From positions 372,001-436,000 of the forward strand of contig JANUWI010000001.1 of assembly GCA_025504975.1 (NCBI GenBank): DNA of 64,000 bases, given 5' to 3'. A program made the position numbers and the translations under genes. Each line of letters opens with the position of its first letter. Positions within the stretch are counted from its first letter, which is position 1. Below, piece by piece: positions 1-10,641 of this stretch. The DNA is from Plenodomus lindquistii. Taxonomy: Eukaryota > Ascomycota > Dothideomycetes > Pleosporales > Leptosphaeriaceae. Below the pieces are notes generated by a model that was not told the origin of the DNA, ran no database searches, and worked only from the letters and a program-made list of their open reading frames with translations.

Positions 1-540
1 TAACCTGCCCTGCGATGCAAAAATATGAGGTCAAATCACCCAAGAAGATGAGATTTACTTCTCATGCAGGATCTTTCCAGGACAAAGTGCGCTTGGCAGC
101 GAAGAGGCTGAAACAAACAGCTGTCATGCCTTTCGGCCCGACCTGTTGTAGGATCGTGAAGCCACACCGACAACCGACAGCAACCAATCGCAGTATGACA
201 TCCTAAAATCGAACAATGGGTACCACCGTACTGGATCCATCATCAATGACAAACCTATCATTAACAGCCGCAAGCAGTTCCTCATGGATTCGGACCTATA
301 CCCTTGTTTCTGCGCACCATTTCGAGTACTATCAAGCAGGGTATGCTTTACAATAACCGGAGACGCTGAGAGGGAACTGTGCCGAAAGTTACATGAGATC
401 TTGTGGAACTGCGAGAAAGCGTATATATAGATGGAGACCTTGCCACCAGATCTATCATTCACTATTTCAAGGGCTTCGATAGCACCACACTCTACGTTCA
501 TTCCATCACACTCATTTTCCAAACTACACACTCCTTCACC
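1..540. other. Upstream intergenic region
   Basis: I see no convincing gene here. The open frames on either strand have no recognisable protein and overlap the upstream region of the secreted-protein gene that starts at 541. The only clear element is the TATA-like run just before that gene. Confidence 0.6.
422..429 (+). promoter_or_regulatory. TATA box of the secreted-protein gene
   Basis: A TATATATA run lies about 112 bases before the ATG at 541. That is a usual place for a fungal core promoter with a moderate 5' UTR. A strong TATA box fits an inducible secreted protein. The assignment is by sequence and position only. Confidence 0.5.
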
Positions 541-1275
541 ATGCATTTTACATCAGCCTTCGTCCTCGCTTCGAGCGCCGCACTCATCGCTGCTGCACCC
601 GCTCCCATCAACATTGGTGCTGACGATGTCATTCTTCATGGCAATGGTCGCTACGCCGTTATGAAGCGATCCGATCTTGAAGCGCTCGAGGCTGCTCGTA
701 ACGCTGCTACCGCACCACCCAAGCCCAGCTACCTCGATGATTCGATCGCTACTTTCTCCGGTAGCGAGACCAACGTCACCCCCGGCAGGCTCTCAAAGCG
801 TGCCGGCGACACCATCATCATTCCCAACCCCAAGTCCCGCTTCCTCGGATGGGACATGCTCATGAGCACCGTCGTAAAGGGAGCCCCCACCAGCGTCGCC
901 GTCACGAGCGGCCACTCCATCTCCAACTCCATCTCCGTCGGCGTCAGTTCCGACATCTCGATCATCAAGGAGTTCCTCAGTGTTTCCACCAGCGTCGACT
1001 ATAGCACCACATGGGAGTCAAACCAGAGCCAGCAATTTACTGCGGAAGTGCCGGCCGGAAAATTCGGTGCATTCGTTAGCAACGCATGGACACACCGCGA
1101 GAGCGGAAACATCTGGTCCGGCAAAATTGGTGAATCTGGCGACTTGACCTACTACCAAGCTGATTCTTTCGACTCTAAGAACTACGGCGAGCTCAGCTGG
1201 GTAGATGGCGTTATCAGCCTTTGCACGGGTGACGAGTTCCCGTTGAAGCGTTGCATTGGTGAGGGCACTTTGTAG
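541..1275 (+). CDS. Small secreted protein with Kex2-type propeptide, effector-like
   Basis: This is a single exon of 244 residues. I chose the ATG at 541 because it begins a clean signal peptide (hydrophobic Ala/Leu core, cleavage probably after residue 19-20). An upstream in-frame start at 403 would bury that signal. A dibasic Lys-Arg at residues 86-87 would let Kex2 remove a propeptide. The mature part is about 157 residues, rich in Ser, Thr and alternating hydrophobic residues, and has only two Cys close to the C terminus. It resembles proteins often annotated as Celp0028-like effectors in Pleosporales; this is recall, not a search. The alternating Ser/Thr pattern near residues 120-190 could form amphipathic beta strands, but no function can be assigned. 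A TATA run precedes it. Confidence 0.75.
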   Translation: MHFTSAFVLASSAALIAAAPAPINIGADDVILHGNGRYAVMKRSDLEALEAARNAATAPPKPSYLDDSIATFSGSETNVTPGRLSKRAGDTIIIPNPKSRFLGWDMLMSTVVKGAPTSVAVTSGHSISNSISVGVSSDISIIKEFLSVSTSVDYSTTWESNQSQQFTAEVPAGKFGAFVSNAWTHRESGNIWSGKIGESGDLTYYQADSFDSKNYGELSWVDGVISLCTGDEFPLKRCIGEGTL

Positions 1276-2143
1276 ATTTTGATTAGCTCGCACTTTACTT
1301 GGCGAATGTTTATGCTAGAGATTATAGAGTAGATCTCATAATGTCTTTTCGACAATACACAATCCAGGCAGTGAAAAATCTTCCAACTGAAATTGATCAT
1401 TACAACGCTACCCAAATGTTACTGTGCTACCCATTTGTCACTGTGTTACTCGGCCACCTTACCAGAAGCAGAGCATTGGACAAAATACCTGGTGTATTCG
1501 TACGGAATTGCCGCGTCCTATAGACCCATCAATACCGTAACACTACTAGATAGCGAAATATACATCAGATCGGCTTGTGCGGCGATGATACAAAGATTTT
1601 GGTTCATGGTGTTGAATTTTTTCATTTCGAGGGCTTGCTGATTGTTATCAAGCTCTTGCTTACATTATGCTCGTTGACATAGTCATGAATTCCAGGTCAG
1701 GTGCTACGAATGAAATGAGATCGCTCATATGCTGAGCCTTTCCAGACTAATATCATGTTGTGACGTCTGCGGTCTGCGATCGAGGCTTTCCTTGGTTCGG
1801 GCGGAGTGGTGAATACATGTTGGACACTTGACTAGGTGCAGCATTAGCAGCAACGCGAGAGCAGAAGTGTGAGAGATGAATAAAAGTACATGATCATATA
1901 GAAATACCTAAAGACGAGATGTTCTCATCTTAGGTACGTGACGTGCTTAATCCATATCGAGGATGACATAAGCAGTTATCGTGTGAAGGAAGAAGCATCC
2001 TTATCGTTACTGCATTGGAGCAACAGATATGCCGTCACGATTGCAGTCTTTCCGAACAGCAGGATACCATACCTTTTTCAACTCTAGATTCAGTATCGCT
2101 AAAACTCTTGTGATTTTTCTCTTCACGTTCTGTCAAAAAAGCG
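1276..2143. other. Intergenic region without recognisable gene
   Basis: About 870 bases between the secreted-protein gene and the CoA-transferase relic. Only short unconvincing open frames are present. No repeat or RNA gene is seen. Confidence 0.55.
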
Positions 2144-3573
2144 ATGGATCGGTCAGCCTTCCTACCATATGACTCAGTGGCGCACATCTGGCGGGAACTC
2201 AAACTACCAGAGGAAGCCTGAAGTCTCTCAACCTACCACATGATGCCGACTGTTGCCCCTCCTCATTCAAGGTTGACCACCTCGCCCAAACAGCTATAGC
2301 ATCATCCGCGCTCGCCGCTGCTCTATTTCGATCTGTTGTGCACGATGGCACAGTATCAAGGGTTACGGTTCCAGTCGAACACACATATGTCGAGTTCAAA
2401 TCCGAGCGATTGTACCTTCTCAACGGGAAGCCCGCGCCGTCATCATGGGGTACACTGGGCGGCCTATACAGGACGGCGGACGGCTACGTGAGGATGCATG
2501 ATTCGTTTCCTAACCACCGCGCAAAGGCTCTAGAATTGCTGAACTTGCCCAATGACGCAAAGAGGAATGAAGTAGCACGCAAGATGCTGGAATGGAAACC
2601 GGCTGAGCTGGAGACTGCGGCCTTTGCGAATGGCTGTGTCATCGCTGCGTTGCGATCATCTGACGAATGGGATCAGTTATCGCAAGCCAAGGCTATTGCC
2701 GACTTTCCAATCTTGCTTGAAAAGCTTTCAGATACGAAGCCTTACTTTCCAGGTCGATGCGTCCCATCACTGGATAGTAAATGTCTACGAGGCATCCGCG
2801 TGGTCGAGATGAGCCGTGTTATAGCTGCGCCGGTAGCAGGCAGGACACTCGCAGCACATGGAGCGGATGTTGTTTGGGTCACATCGCCAAATCTTCCCGA
2901 CCTCCCAGATCTTGATATTGATACGTCATGGGGTAAACGCAGTGTCCAGCTCGATATCAGAAGCCCCGAAGACAAGGCTGCGCTGATCGAATTACTGCGT
3001 ACCGCGGATGTGTTCTTGCAAGGGTATCGGCCTGGTAGCCTGGCGGAACAAGGACTCTCAACCGAGGAGCTTGGGATGATCAACCCTCACCTCATTGTCG
3101 CAAACCTGAGCGCGTACAGCCCTGAAAGTCCCTAAGCTCACAATCGCGGTTTCGACTCTTTGGTGCAGACCTGCTCCGGTATTAATGTGGAGGACGCCCA
3201 GCGCTATGGTAGCAACGAGCCTGTACGTGTCCTGCCTTGTCAAGCACTTGACCATGGCGCGGGTTACTTCTTAGCTACAGGTATCATAGCGGGCCTATAT
3301 AAGCGCGCCACCGAAGGAGGGACGTTCGAGGTCAAAGTTTCGTTGGCGGGCGTAATAAGGTACCTTCGATCTCTGGGTCAGTACCCAGGTCAGAGTGGAT
3401 TCCAACGAAGGGACTTCGAGACTGTCCAAGACCGTGATCTATATCTTGAAGCAAGGAGTACAAGCTTTGGAGAATTACGTGCCGTGACGCATGCCGCACA
3501 TCTTGAAGGTGTCAGGGTTGGCTGGAACAAGATGCCGCAACCACTTGGCAGCTACGAACCAGTGTGGTTGTAG
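2144..3573 (+). pseudogene. CoA-transferase family III (CaiB/BaiF) gene with frameshift and internal stop
   Basis: The coding sense runs from an ATG at 2144 to a stop at 3571-3573, about 476 codons, near the usual length for fungal members. It cannot be read through. Frame 2 (residues beginning MDRSAFLPYD) hits TGA at 2219-2221, while the family-like sequence continues without a gap in frame 1 from 2218, as expected for loss of one base near 2218. A TAA at 3133-3135 then interrupts the same frame; sequence on both sides is continuous (ends YSPESP, resumes AHNRGFDSLVQTCSG). Family III CoA-transferases move CoA between acids; the segments RVVEMSRVIAAPVAGRTLA and the AHNRGFDSLVQ loop are typical. 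No intron of plausible length removes either lesion. It is a decayed gene, or one of the lesions is an assembly error. Confidence 0.75.
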
Positions 3574-3968
3574 TAAACAGCTGCTGCCAGGTCATGTTAG
3601 GTGTCGGGGGACGAATGATATAGTAGACGACTTACTACACATTGCGCGATTGCGACTTTACTACGACGCGCCGCTGGGAAAACCGCGCCCAGGAGCCAAT
3701 TTCTTTTGCGGTTTACCAACATTGCATGACTTAGTCATAGTGTAAGACGTGCTTACAATGCGGAAACTTTTAGCAGATGGTTGCGCTTGACACGAGTAGT
3801 GGAACACATGTTCGACTGACGTCACCGCGTTGTGTACCTTGCATGGGCTACTGCGTTACCCGCCCCTCCATACCGACAACGGCTACTCCTACCTCACGAA
3901 CTACATCTTCGCGGTATTCCAGATTTACTTCGTCACATAACAGAGCAATCGGACCTTTTCTATTCACC
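3574..3968. other. Intergenic region, upstream of the kelch gene
   Basis: About 395 bases between the CoA-transferase relic and the kelch gene. It presumably holds the kelch promoter and 5' UTR. No distinct motif is claimed. Confidence 0.5.
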
Positions 3969-5314
3969 ATGGCAGAGCTGGCAGCTGGCGCCTACGTCGC
4001 GGCAGAGGTTGTTGAACACACAGTTGAAGCTGGCTATGCGGCATACATTGTCTCGAAGCCGACACTGCCTCTTAAAGTGACTTTCACACGTGTAGCCACA
4101 GCGTCCGATGACGAGTCGAGGTGAGCATATACCCATGCCTGGTCCGTTTCAATTCTGATCATCCTAGACGTTCGCTGGCGCGCTCATGCCACACAGTTAC
4201 GGTAATCAACAACAAAGCGTACATATTCGGCGGCGACACTGCTGCCGGTACGCCAGCTAGTGCTGACATTCATGTCGTTACCCTCGAGCATTCGGGTGAG
4301 CCTGAGATGGACTACAGTCTAATCCCTGCACTTTCGACTTTTGAGGATGGCAAGACACCCGCTGCACGATCAAAGCACGCGGCGTGTGCCTTTCACGGGA
4401 GCATTGCTGTATATGGTGGCTGTAATGAACGCGGTGGTCTTATCGACGAAAAATCATCAATGTGGCTCTTCAGCCCTGAGAGGAAGTCCTGGGATATGCT
4501 TGCACCAACCAGTGCGCAGACCGCCCCTGGACCACGCCAGGATGCGCAGTTGTTCGCGGAAAATACGCATATCATCCTGTTTGGTGGAATCGATAGCTCT
4601 GGAGATCGTGCGTCGGATCTTTGGAAGTTTGATGTTGCTTCCAGAACATGGACACAACTACCTACTGCGCCCATTGCAGCCTCAAATGCTGCGTTGATGA
4701 ATGGCCAATTATGGCTCATCTCTGGGTCAGATCCTCTCAGCAGCCAGATTCACCATCTTGACATCTCTTCTTCGCAAAAAGAGATGACATGGGATTCCTT
4801 CACATTCCCAACGAACCCATTGGCGGCGCCAAGTCCACGTGCTCGTCGCGACGGTGCGCTTCTTCCGATCACCACGGGTTACGGCCGCAACTATTTGATT
4901 TACCTTCTGGGAGCTCGTAACGACGACTCGGCGACTGCCATCACAAACCCCGACGATCCAGCATATGCGCAAGAAATCACCCAATTCTCAGATACATGGG
5001 TACTGCAGATCCCTTCCAGCGACTTGGAGGCGAAGCCATCACTGTCGTTCAAGGAGGCGATCAAACCAGCAAAGATCAAGGATGCAATACGCTCTGCATT
5101 TGGCGCTGAGACGGGCCATCTCACTTGGTCAGAGGCAGTGGTGCAGGTACCATCCGACAAGGACCTTGAGGAGGAGGATGGCAAGCTACATCCAGGACCA
5201 AGGGCATTTTTTGGCGCAGATGTCATGCAAAAGGGCAGCAGCGTGGCCTTCTGGGGTGGTATAGATGCGAAGGGAGAACGGATCGGCGATGGATGGGTTG
5301 CGAAGTTCGAGTGA
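3969..5314 (+). CDS. Kelch-repeat beta-propeller protein
   Basis: Two exons, 3969-4120 and 4168-5314, with a 47-nt GT-AG intron (4121-4167); 432 residues. The join restores an Arg codon and runs into a kelch blade. Kelch signatures recur: CHTVTVINNKAYIFGG near residue 58, then KHAACAFHGSIAVYGG, DAQLFAENTHIILFGG, and a last blade containing SSVAFWGG. Each has the diglycine and is followed by a W/F sheet. The N-terminal 50 residues are Ala/Val-rich and lack a convincing signal peptide, so an intracellular scaffold is likely. Such propellers bind other proteins and have no fixed enzymatic role. It is convergent with the metalloprotease gene downstream. Confidence 0.85.
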
Positions 5315-5631
5315 TTGCACGACATGCACCACTATAGTATGTCTGCCGTGTATCTCCAGTTCAAAGTCATGCATACAAGAGCACGTAACATCTCTGAACT
5401 CTTCAAACACGTGACTGAGATGGCATTCACATTTGCATTCGAGTGTAAGCGCCTAGTGTCACACTAAGTTCAGCGTTGCTACGATAGTAGTACCCGGGTG
5501 GGACCTGACATGGGTTGGAAATATGTACATAGTGCAAGGCACTGAAATGAACACGGCAAAGCCGGGAATTTTGATTGCTCCAGCGTCATCGCTGACCACG
5601 ACTCTGAAGGCGGAAACGGTCAGAATCACCT
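5315..5631. other. Convergent 3' intergenic region
   Basis: About 317 bases between the 3' ends of the kelch gene (plus) and the metalloprotease gene (minus). It is expected to hold both 3' UTRs. No gene is seen. Confidence 0.5.
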
Positions 5632-6622
5632 CTACCAGCCACGCTCTGCCTTCAGGTTCCTCCACCAATCTCTCGCCATCCAGGCGTCAAACTCCGTAAT
5701 CTTTGTCGCTGATCCAGCCAACATGAGGAAGTTCGTCACACCAGTTGGGGTCCAGTCATAGAAATCGTCAAGAGCAAAGGTGTGACCGAGCTCGTGGAGG
5801 ACAATATGGATGTCTTCCGCGCTAATGTTTTCCATAAAGTATTCTTGAGCAACACGCTGGCCCCAGTCACCACCTGCGCCACCACTGAAGCCTGGAGTGA
5901 GCCAGAGAGATTGATCTAGACATGACAATTAGTATATAACGGTATCAAAAACTTTGGGTGAGCAATTTACCGTAGTGGCGAGCAGCGCCCTTTGCGCAGC
6001 GACTGTAGTCGTTGTTCTGATTGAAAAAACGACCGCATGTCTCAGCGCATTGTGGAATGCCAGCCTCGTCTTTGTCCGTGTACACGTCGATCTTGCTGAC
6101 GTCACCCTCTAGGATGGACTTGTCATTGACGGCCCATCCGACGACGTTCACATCAACGGTATCGTATGGCCAACCTTCGAAACCCTTGAGGATAGCGATC
6201 CACTTGGCAAATTGCTTGCGGATAGCGGTCTCAATCTGAGTACGCTGGGCAGCTGTGACTTTCTTATTGCCTTCCCAGCGGACACAATAGTTGATCTTGC
6301 CCTTGCCTGCGATGACTTGGTCGAAGCCGTAGTTCTTGAAGCCGAGGGCATTACCGTATGTCGATATTTGGTGGTCCCATACCTCTTTCAGAGGCGTCAC
6401 CAGGTTGGAGGGGGGCGACCAGGTAGTCTTTGTGAGATCGCGCTTGGAGTTAGCAGGAGTGACGGCATCCCAAGCGTTACTGTCGTTGAAAGTATGATCC
6501 TCAAAAGAGCAAATAGGCTGGGGATCTGCGGCACGGCGCTGGATGTGCTTGTGTACATCGCCTGGGATCGCGCCGGCGAAGGTCGATGCGACGAGCGCAG
6601 AAAGAGCGAAGGTGTACTTCAT
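5632..6622 (-). CDS. Secreted zinc metalloprotease-like protein (HExxHxxxxxD)
   Basis: Two exons on the minus strand, 6622-5971 and 5915-5632, with a 55-nt intron; 311 residues. The ATG at 6622 starts a signal peptide (MKYTFALSALVASTFAGA) followed by a dibasic region near residue 30 (IQRRAADP), suggesting a propeptide. The second exon has HELGHTFALDD at residues 258-268. His258, Glu259 and His262 form a zinc-binding HExxH, and Asp268 sits where metzincins place the third ligand, as in snapalysin-type enzymes. A Met follows in NFLMLAGSA and may be the Met-turn. Similar fungal proteins are sometimes labelled cellulose-binding family II; I see no carbohydrate-binding module. The 55-nt intron sits just before the catalytic region. 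Confidence 0.85.
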
Positions 6623-6690
6623 CTTGAGCATGAAGACAAAACTTGTGATGTGGTAGGAAAGTAAGAAGTGCTCAACACCTCCAGTTACGT

Positions 6691-6698
6691 TATATATA
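6691..6698 (-). promoter_or_regulatory. TATA box of the metalloprotease gene
   Basis: A TATATATA run lies 69 bases before the ATG at 6622 on the minus strand, in the correct core-promoter window. Confidence 0.5.
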
Positions 6699-7622
6699 GC
6701 GAACGAATGGCACTCAAAATACGGCGATATGAACAAGAGGATGTAAATGAAGGAACGTGTTGTATGCGCGACTCCGATAGTTCCTCTACAGGGCTTTTAT
6801 ACAGGGCGCTCTCTGAAAGTCCTTTCTACCCTCTGTCGTTTGACGGCGCGAGCAGGGCTTCCTTGCTCGTGCGGAGTCATGCCATGTGTGCTCCATGCGT
6901 TTCTCGAGTCTCGTTTTAGATACCATGTAGCGGCTCCTGACGTTTCTAAACACGAAGCTTGGCGACGAAGTGTTGATCGAGTTTGATGAAATGCGGAGAT
7001 TCGGTATACGTACAGCAATTGCGCAGTGCTGGGGATACGCCTATGCAGCACAATCGGACATGCCAGAATCTGTAACATCCCAGAAGATCACACAAATCAC
7101 CCTAGAAAGAGTGTGCTGTGATTTATCTCCGCGTTGACAAGCTTCTGCATGTTCGCGAATGGGGCTGCTGGTATGTTGCTTGGTGGAATAGAGGGACGCC
7201 CCATCCTGGTGCCGATCAAACTGCAAAACGATGTGCCGGGATCTCCTGCCAAGACCGGACATAATCTATTTCCATCGTGCGATGCCTGTGGCGTGTGTCA
7301 AAGAAAATACCACCGATCCACGTTGGCTAGGGGGTGGATCATGATGGGTTGTCTTTCGTCTGTATCGGTAGCATGCGGTCGAAATCCTATATGATTTGTG
7401 GCGCGCAACATCGGGTCAGTGACTGGGTGTTGAAGGCGTGTATATTTTGGCAGTCGAAGAGTTGTGTACGAGTATCTCGACGACGAAGGATAAGAGATCT
7501 GCATGCAGCTGGAGGAGTGCCGCTGCTAGCTGCCGCGGTATCAGCGTGGTACGGAAGAAGGCGGAGCTGATTGGCTTCGAAATCAGAGACTCCACCCTCC
7601 ACAGACCCTTGGAGTATACAGC
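6699..7622. other. Divergent intergenic region
   Basis: About 920 bases between the metalloprotease (minus) and F-box (plus) genes. Short open frames on both strands have no recognisable protein. It probably holds both promoters. Confidence 0.5.
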
Positions 7623-8983
7623 ATGTTGCAGTTACCAGCATCCATCCGAAAACGGTGCATTCTTTTTCTCCACGATGATACCGCTACGCTCAGAGCTCTT
7701 CGTCTGGTTAACAAGGCCCTCCACGCCGCAGCTACCGAAACCTTATTCCGCACAGTCACCATCAGTACCACCAGTGCAGGTGTCGCAAAATATGGCAGTG
7801 TCTTATGGTCACATCTACGGCCACTACTTCATAAAGTGGTCGTAAATACCTCTGAGAACCCAGACCTGCACAGCAGCGAGCAAGAGGAAGTTGAGATCCC
7901 GACAGACTTCACGGAGGCTGTCACTTCGTTCTTTCAGTTCCCCAATCTGGAGGAGCTGGAAATACGATTTGCTCGAGAATGCGCACATGGAGTCCCAGAT
8001 GAAGACGATGCAAATTTTGAATGGGGTAAGGCTGTCGCTCAAACAGTCGCCGTGCGGACAGCCATCCTCGCCTATATTTTCGGTTTTCTGCCCAATGCGA
8101 AGAAACTTAGAAGCCTTGGATCAAGAATCTACAAGGTCACATGGACAAGAAGTTCATTACCCGAAAATCCTTCTGGAAAGTAATCGAACGGACAAAGAAA
8201 CTAGATCTACAGATCACCTCCGAGGTCGTAGATCCCGCACTAGAGCATAGCATAGACTTGCCTGCACTTCACAGAGGCTTCGGCTGGGGTCTTCGCTTTC
8301 ACTTCCTCAATCCGTGGGAAGAGAACCTCACACATCTGTCGCTTTCCTCTGCTGAATGCTTATGGGGTACATGGCCATTGGTCGATCTCCACGAAATTGC
8401 CACGTTTGAACGTCTCAAGTCCTTCTCACTAGGCAACTTTACATTCTCGCACGACTGGCAAGTGGACTGGATTGTCTCGCACGCTCCTACGCTGGAAACG
8501 CTGCGTCTAACAGTATGCCCTGTCATCACCGACATGCTGATGTGGAAGGAGCAAGCAAAAAAGACTTTCCCAGACCTGCCTCCTCTCGCAGACACCTCTC
8601 CTGACACGACTATTGATGAGAAACTGTACTTGAAAGCCATCGACATCCGCTGGCTCCACATATTCGATCGTTTCCGCGCAGGTCTACCGCATCTGCGGTG
8701 GTTTGAACTGGAGCAGACTGATGCGAATCGGTACTGTGTATACGACTGCGGCGCGAAGCCATCACAATGGTTGCCTGCCTACTACCGGGGTGTTGTTCCT
8801 TTGTCCCAGCTGAGTGACGGTGGAGCCTCACTTCAACGCTCTCCAGACTGCGAGGAAGAAGATCGAGCTGCATTCATGCTGCTATTGAGACAGGTGGGTG
8901 TAAACCCGCCCAGAACAGACTGGAACAGAGCCGGCGAGGAAGACGCTGATGATGGAGATGAATGGTTGAGTTACTCAGAGTGA
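7623..8983 (+). pseudogene. F-box protein gene with a one-base frameshift
   Basis: The first part, from ATG 7623, carries an N-terminal F-box (LPASIRKRCILFLHDD, then LRALRLVNKALHAAATETLF). It reads in frame up to about 8117 (ends KLRSL). From 8120 the natural continuation is in another frame: IKNLQGHMDKKFITRKSF and on to a stop at 8981-8983. Two bases (8118-8119) fill the place of one codon at the join, so one base is missing. Without repair the first frame ends at 8183 after 186 codons. Fungal F-box proteins of this type recruit targets to SCF ubiquitin ligases and have about 450 residues, matching the joined length. No intron fits. It is a recent pseudogene or a base-call error. The second part alone (ATG 8141, 280 residues) might be annotated separately by software. 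Confidence 0.7.
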
Positions 8984-9113
8984 CTCGCTAAACACGTGTA
9001 AGGCAATGAGTTACTCCAGTATCTGGACACGCTCTTGACTCTCCGGTCGCAAAATCGCTACAGCATCGAACCCTTTGCACTCGGCGCCCTACAGCCATCG
9101 TCCACCTCGACCA

Positions 9114-9436
9114 TCATAAGTCTTTCTTGCGTCTCTTATGGAGTTTTCCGATCTTCACTCTAGACCTACTCACGACACCACCGAACCACAATTCATCCGT
9201 CCGCTTCTGTTCCATTATGCGACACTTTCTCCAACATCGTCTGTGTCCGCAGGTCGCGCAGATGTTATTGGGTGCCATGGCTGTGCAGCCATTTTGACCT
9301 GTCGCAGCCGTAGCGTCAGCGTGTCATGCATATGTAGAGTCATCTGGGAAAGTGGTAGGAGAGGGCATATCTTACAGCGATGGCAGTACCAGGAGTGTAG
9401 TGTTGGGGCGTTGGGGGTACTTGAGGTACAGCCCAT
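9114..9436 (-). CDS. Small Cys-rich zinc-ribbon-like protein, 81 residues
   Basis: Two exons on the minus strand, 9436-9376 and 9298-9114, with a 77-nt intron (donor GTAAGA, acceptor ACAG). The joined protein has 81 residues. It starts MGCTSSTPNAP, then has a Cys pattern WYCHRCQNGC followed by ICATCGHRRCWRKC. Cys18, Cys21, Cys34 and Cys37 with nearby His39, Cys42 and Cys46 could bind one or two zinc ions. The tail is strongly basic (KLHKRRKKDL), which could be a nuclear signal or nucleic-acid contact. Small proteins of this W-x-C-x2-C ... C-x2-C-G-H type are common and unnamed in Dothideomycetes; this is from memory. The spliced Cys spacing supports it over the plus-strand frame in the same place. 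Function is unknown. Confidence 0.6.
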
Positions 9437-9726
9437 TTTGCAACCGATTTCCAGTACCGTGAGCGCAGTGAAATGTGTTCACTGGTGCCAAAAGAGAAGC
9501 TCTCAAGTACGGAACGGTCCCGCGGAGAGTCATGCTCAAGTGATCAGGGTGTTGTGTTTGCTAGTGGGCGCTGGCCACGTACGTCCTGGGTCGAATTCGA
9601 CTTCTTGCTAATCATTCACATGTATCACGAACATGCAGCATTTCAACGCTATAAAATCATGCTTGCTCCACACGTGTAGTCCCTCTCTTTACTGTCCAGG
9701 AATATGTGTACTGCAGATTCCTGGAC

Positions 9727-10641
9727 TCAATGCATCAAGGAACCCAGACCTCCAGTCTTCCTCCCCATACGACCCAACATCGTCTTCAAATCCTTCCCGT
9801 CCGCACTTCGCAACCCGCTCACCCACTCGACACCCTCCTCGCCTCCTTCGTTCCCCGCCCCATCGGTGCTAGGCACAGGGTACTCCGCATTCGCTATTCA
9901 CAATCAGCAACACATTCCTCAACTCATCATCCTTACCACCAACATACCAATACCAAACCTCCTAAAATTCAAAAACACATTCTCCCACCCACCCCCGGGC
10001 ACAACATACGTCTCATGCATAATCCCCAGATGCGGGTACTTGTCCCCCGCGCCCTTTTCCCACCACGTGTGGCCCTGCATATGCGTTGCCGCGTGTGCAA
10101 ACTTCCGCAGTCCGTCGAGAGTCTTCCAGTAGCTGAGGAACACGGTCGTCCTGCCCTGGCCGTCGGGCCGTGTGTCGTAGCCGCTGGACGACAGACCGGG
10201 CGTGTTACCCAGGAAGCCGTAGGTGGAGCGGTGGGCGGAGGCGTCGGCCCACATGCGCATGAAGTAGTCGCCGAGGTCTTTGGAGCCGGGGGAGAAGCGG
10301 CCGTTGGGGTGGGACCAGGATGCTGCGAGGACGAGGACGACAATGGAATCGCTGGCTTCGTGTTTGGTGGCATCGGTGTTGGTGGTGGTTGGAGAGGAGG
10401 AGGGGATCTTCCAGGTGTGCCGGCCACGGATTATACCTTTTGTTTGGGGGTTGGGGATATGATTTGTCGCGATGAGGTAGCTGTGGGTTAGGCGGTATGT
10501 TAGGAAAAGGAGTGGTGGGAGGAGGGCGATTGTTCGGGGGAGGATGAGGACGAGGAGGGACTGCAGGGTCGAGCCTAGGAGGAGCCAGGTGGATATGGTG
10601 TAGTCGTTTGATGTGGCGATGCTGAGGAGTGTGGGGGCCAT
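9727..10641 (-). CDS. DUF4188 / Af470-like monooxygenase family protein
   Basis: Two exons on the minus strand, 10641-9948 and 9893-9727, with a 54-nt intron; 286 residues. The N-terminal third has hydrophobic stretches (near residues 18-35 and 38-56) that may anchor it in a membrane. The core has SSGYDTRPDGQGRTTVFLSY, then FAHAATHMQGHTWWEK and LGIMHETYVVPGGGWENVF. These are typical of the DUF4188 family, whose best-known fungal member is the Af470 monooxygenase of the fumagillin pathway. The second exon adds the usual basic tail (GKDLKTMLGRMGR). No biosynthetic cluster surrounds it, so a role in secondary metabolism is not implied. The reaction is unknown. Confidence 0.8.

Noticed and set aside
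9138..9611. Plus-strand open frame of 157 codons
   Set aside because: It lies opposite the spliced zinc-ribbon micro-gene, has irregular composition and no family feature. The minus-strand model has better splice sites and a regular Cys pattern.
9727..10641. Secondary-metabolite cluster around the DUF4188 gene
   Set aside because: No polyketide synthase, terpene cyclase or other backbone enzyme is within the window, so the family link to fumagillin does not extend to a cluster here.
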